Under the pieces are notes generated by a model. That model had not been told where the DNA came from, made no database searches, and saw nothing but the letters and a program-made list of their open reading frames with translations. A stretch of 5,879 nucleotides of DNA from contig SXHT01000071.1 in NCBI GenBank assembly GCA_005773095.1, positions 1 through 5,879 of the forward strand, in the 5' to 3' direction. Positions 4,646-5,879 of this stretch are shown in pieces (the stretch's first letter is position 1; each line of letters opens with the position of its first letter). Source of the stretch: Planctomycetaceae bacterium. GTDB taxonomy: Bacteria > Planctomycetota > Planctomycetia > Pirellulales > PALSA-1355. A program made the translations under genes and the position numbers.

Positions 4646-5748
4646 GCATCTACGATATCGATGTCAAAGCCTGCCGCGCTCGGCAGAGGCGGTTGCTTGA
4701 GCGCATGCAGCGGCTCCGGCTCGACCTGGTGATACTTACCCAGGTCGAGCACATCCAGTATTTCACGGGTCCGCGCTTCAGCTGGTTCTTTTCGCCGGTG
4801 GCCTCGATCGATGCGAGCGGCCGCGTGACGCTCGTCGCCCCATCGCGAAAAATGCCGGAGGTCCATGCTGCCGACGATGTGCGACCATTCGAGGCCCAAT
4901 GGCTCAGCACGCTGCGCAACGATCAACGCGTGGCCAGTTCCCAGGTATTACTGGAATCGCTGGCCAGTCGGCCCAAGCCAGGGCGGCTGGGCGTGGAATT
5001 CTCCAACTGCGGCCCCTGTTTGACGGCGCCATTGGAAGCCGAAGTGCTTGATATCGATCCCGCGCTCCACGAAATGCGGCGGCGAAAGGATCCCGATGAA
5101 CTTGCCCGCATCAAGAAAGCAATTGCCGCCACCGGGGCCATGTATCGCAAAGCGCGCGAGATGATCGAGCCGGGCGTTAATGAGTTGAACGTCTTCAGCG
5201 AACTGCAGTCGGCAGCGGTCCGCGAATGTGGCGAAATGCTTACCGGCACCGGCAACGACTACGCCTGCAACCAGCTCGGCGGCCCGCCGCGGGATCGTAA
5301 GATTGAATCCGGCGAGCTGTATATCCTCGATCTGGGACCGGCATTTCGTGGTTACTTTGCCGACAACTGCCGGACGTTTGCGGTCAACGGCAAACCAACC
5401 GACGAACAATACAAGCTCTGGGAACGCTTACTGCCGGTTCACAAGCACGTTCAGGCCACGGTCAAGCCTGGCACGAGCTGCCGTGAGCTTTTCCACGAGG
5501 CCGCGGCGATGCTGGCCGACGGCGACCTGCAACTGCCGCATCATCTGGGCCACGGCATCGGGCTGTTTCCACACGAAGCGCCGCATCTCAATCCCAACTG
5601 GGACGACACGTTTCAGGAGGGTGAGGTCTTTGCCTGCGAACCAGGTTTATACGCGCCACGCTTCCGCAGCGGAATTCGCCTGGAAAACAACTACCTGGTA
5701 ACCGCGACCGGCGTGGAGCTGCTGAGCGATTTTCCGCTGGAACTGTAG
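4642..5748 (+). CDS. M24 family metallopeptidase (Xaa-Pro aminopeptidase/dipeptidase type)
   Basis: The 368-residue product has a short creatinase-type N-terminal domain (about 1-140) and a C-terminal pita-bread catalytic domain (about 150-360). All five dinuclear metal ligands are present: Asp230 (LDLG), Asp241 (FADNCR), His304 (LGHGIG), Glu333 (CEPGLY) and Glu348 (GIRLEN), plus the catalytic-type His311 in FPHEAP. Enzymes of this family cleave the bond next to proline, either removing an N-terminal residue before Pro or splitting Xaa-Pro dipeptides, with two Mn or Co ions. Which substrate applies cannot be read from the sequence. No signal peptide is seen, so it is cytoplasmic, unlike its exported TPR partner. 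ATG overlaps the TPR stop as ATGA, and GAGGAAAG at 4632-4639 serves as ribosome binding site. The stop codon lies in the inverted repeat that follows. Confidence 0.92.
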   Translation: MSIYDIDVKACRARQRRLLERMQRLRLDLVILTQVEHIQYFTGPRFSWFFSPVASIDASGRVTLVAPSRKMPEVHAADDVRPFEAQWLSTLRNDQRVASSQVLLESLASRPKPGRLGVEFSNCGPCLTAPLEAEVLDIDPALHEMRRRKDPDELARIKKAIAATGAMYRKAREMIEPGVNELNVFSELQSAAVRECGEMLTGTGNDYACNQLGGPPRDRKIESGELYILDLGPAFRGYFADNCRTFAVNGKPTDEQYKLWERLLPVHKHVQATVKPGTSCRELFHEAAAMLADGDLQLPHHLGHGIGLFPHEAPHLNPNWDDTFQEGEVFACEPGLYAPRFRSGIRLENNYLVTATGVELLSDFPLEL

Positions 5749-5771
5749 GACGGATTTTCAATCCGTCCTAC
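5745..5771. terminator. perfect 12-bp inverted repeat between convergent genes, candidate bidirectional terminator
   Basis: GTAGGACGGATT (5745-5756), a TTC loop (5757-5759) and AATCCGTCCTAC (5760-5771) form a perfect 12-bp stem with a 3-nt loop. It contains the TAG stop of the peptidase gene (5746-5748) in one arm and the TAG stop of the convergent gene (minus, 5770-5768) in the other. No T-run follows on either strand, so it is not a textbook intrinsic terminator; it may instead protect 3' ends or be a dispersed palindromic repeat that landed there. Confidence 0.6.
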
Positions 5772-5879
5772 GATCGTCGCTCCGCCAGCCGCACCGCCAG
5801 CAGATCAAGTTGGCCCTTGAGGTCGGCCAACATCAGCGAGGGGCTCGCGCCTTCGGCCATGTGCGCGTAGAAGGCTTGC
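5768..5879 (-). CDS. C-terminal end of an unidentified protein (partial, runs off the window)
   Basis: The minus strand from the window edge is open for 36 codons and ends at TAG (5770-5768). The tail reads YAHMAEGASPSLML (residues 4-17 of the fragment), then ADLKGQLDLLAVRLAERRS: a charged, leucine-rich, probably helical end. Codon choice is G/C-rich at third positions, like its neighbours, and the convergent layout with a shared palindrome supports a real gene. The visible part is too short to assign a family, and no function is proposed. Confidence 0.55.
   Translation of the reverse strand, partial: QAFYAHMAEGASPSLMLADLKGQLDLLAVRLAERRS

Overview
The window looks like chromosomal DNA of a planctomycete, probably from the Pirellulales or a close relative. 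This rests on three things: the sequence style of its HisA, of its EF-G paralogue and of its CsrA (with a VRGEL motif); moderately high G+C; and dispersed palindromic repeats between genes. The assignment comes from recognising protein families, not from a search.

Layout, left to right. (1) Bases 1-54 (minus) hold the first 18 codons of a gene whose product resembles the N-terminus of transcription factor NusA; it runs off the window. (2) Bases 55-120 are a short A/T-tract spacer with a weak minus-strand terminator-like hairpin. (3) Bases 121-621 (plus) encode the C-terminal two thirds of HisA (histidine biosynthesis). The N-terminal third is missing and is replaced by unrelated sequence, so there is a genuine break or an assembly junction near 110-120. 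(4) Bases 673-2769 (plus) encode a full-length EF-G-type translational GTPase of the divergent EF-G-2-like group, with altered G1 and G3 motifs. (5) Bases 2770-3826 hold a small csrA gene (minus, 3087-3320) inside about 800 bases of non-coding DNA. This DNA carries two same-orientation copies of a roughly 124-bp near-palindromic repeat, a close match to a sigma-54 promoter aimed at csrA, GGA motifs in the csrA leader, and two CAAGGATG motifs just beyond its 3' end on the opposite strand. (6) Bases 3827-5748 (plus) hold a two-gene operon: an exported TPR protein, then a metal-dependent M24 (Xaa-Pro) peptidase, overlapping by ATGA. (7) Bases 5745-5771 are a perfect 12-bp inverted repeat that contains the stop codons of both the peptidase gene and a convergent minus-strand gene (5768-5879, partial, unidentified).

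Most genes are ordinary housekeeping or metabolic genes with no obvious shared pathway. The part most worth a second look is the csrA block: a global RNA-binding regulator bracketed by palindromic repeats, apparently with its own sigma-54 promoter and with candidate CsrA-binding motifs on both sides. The altered EF-G paralogue and the hisA breakpoint come next. I saw no tRNA, rRNA, CRISPR array, transposase or phage gene.
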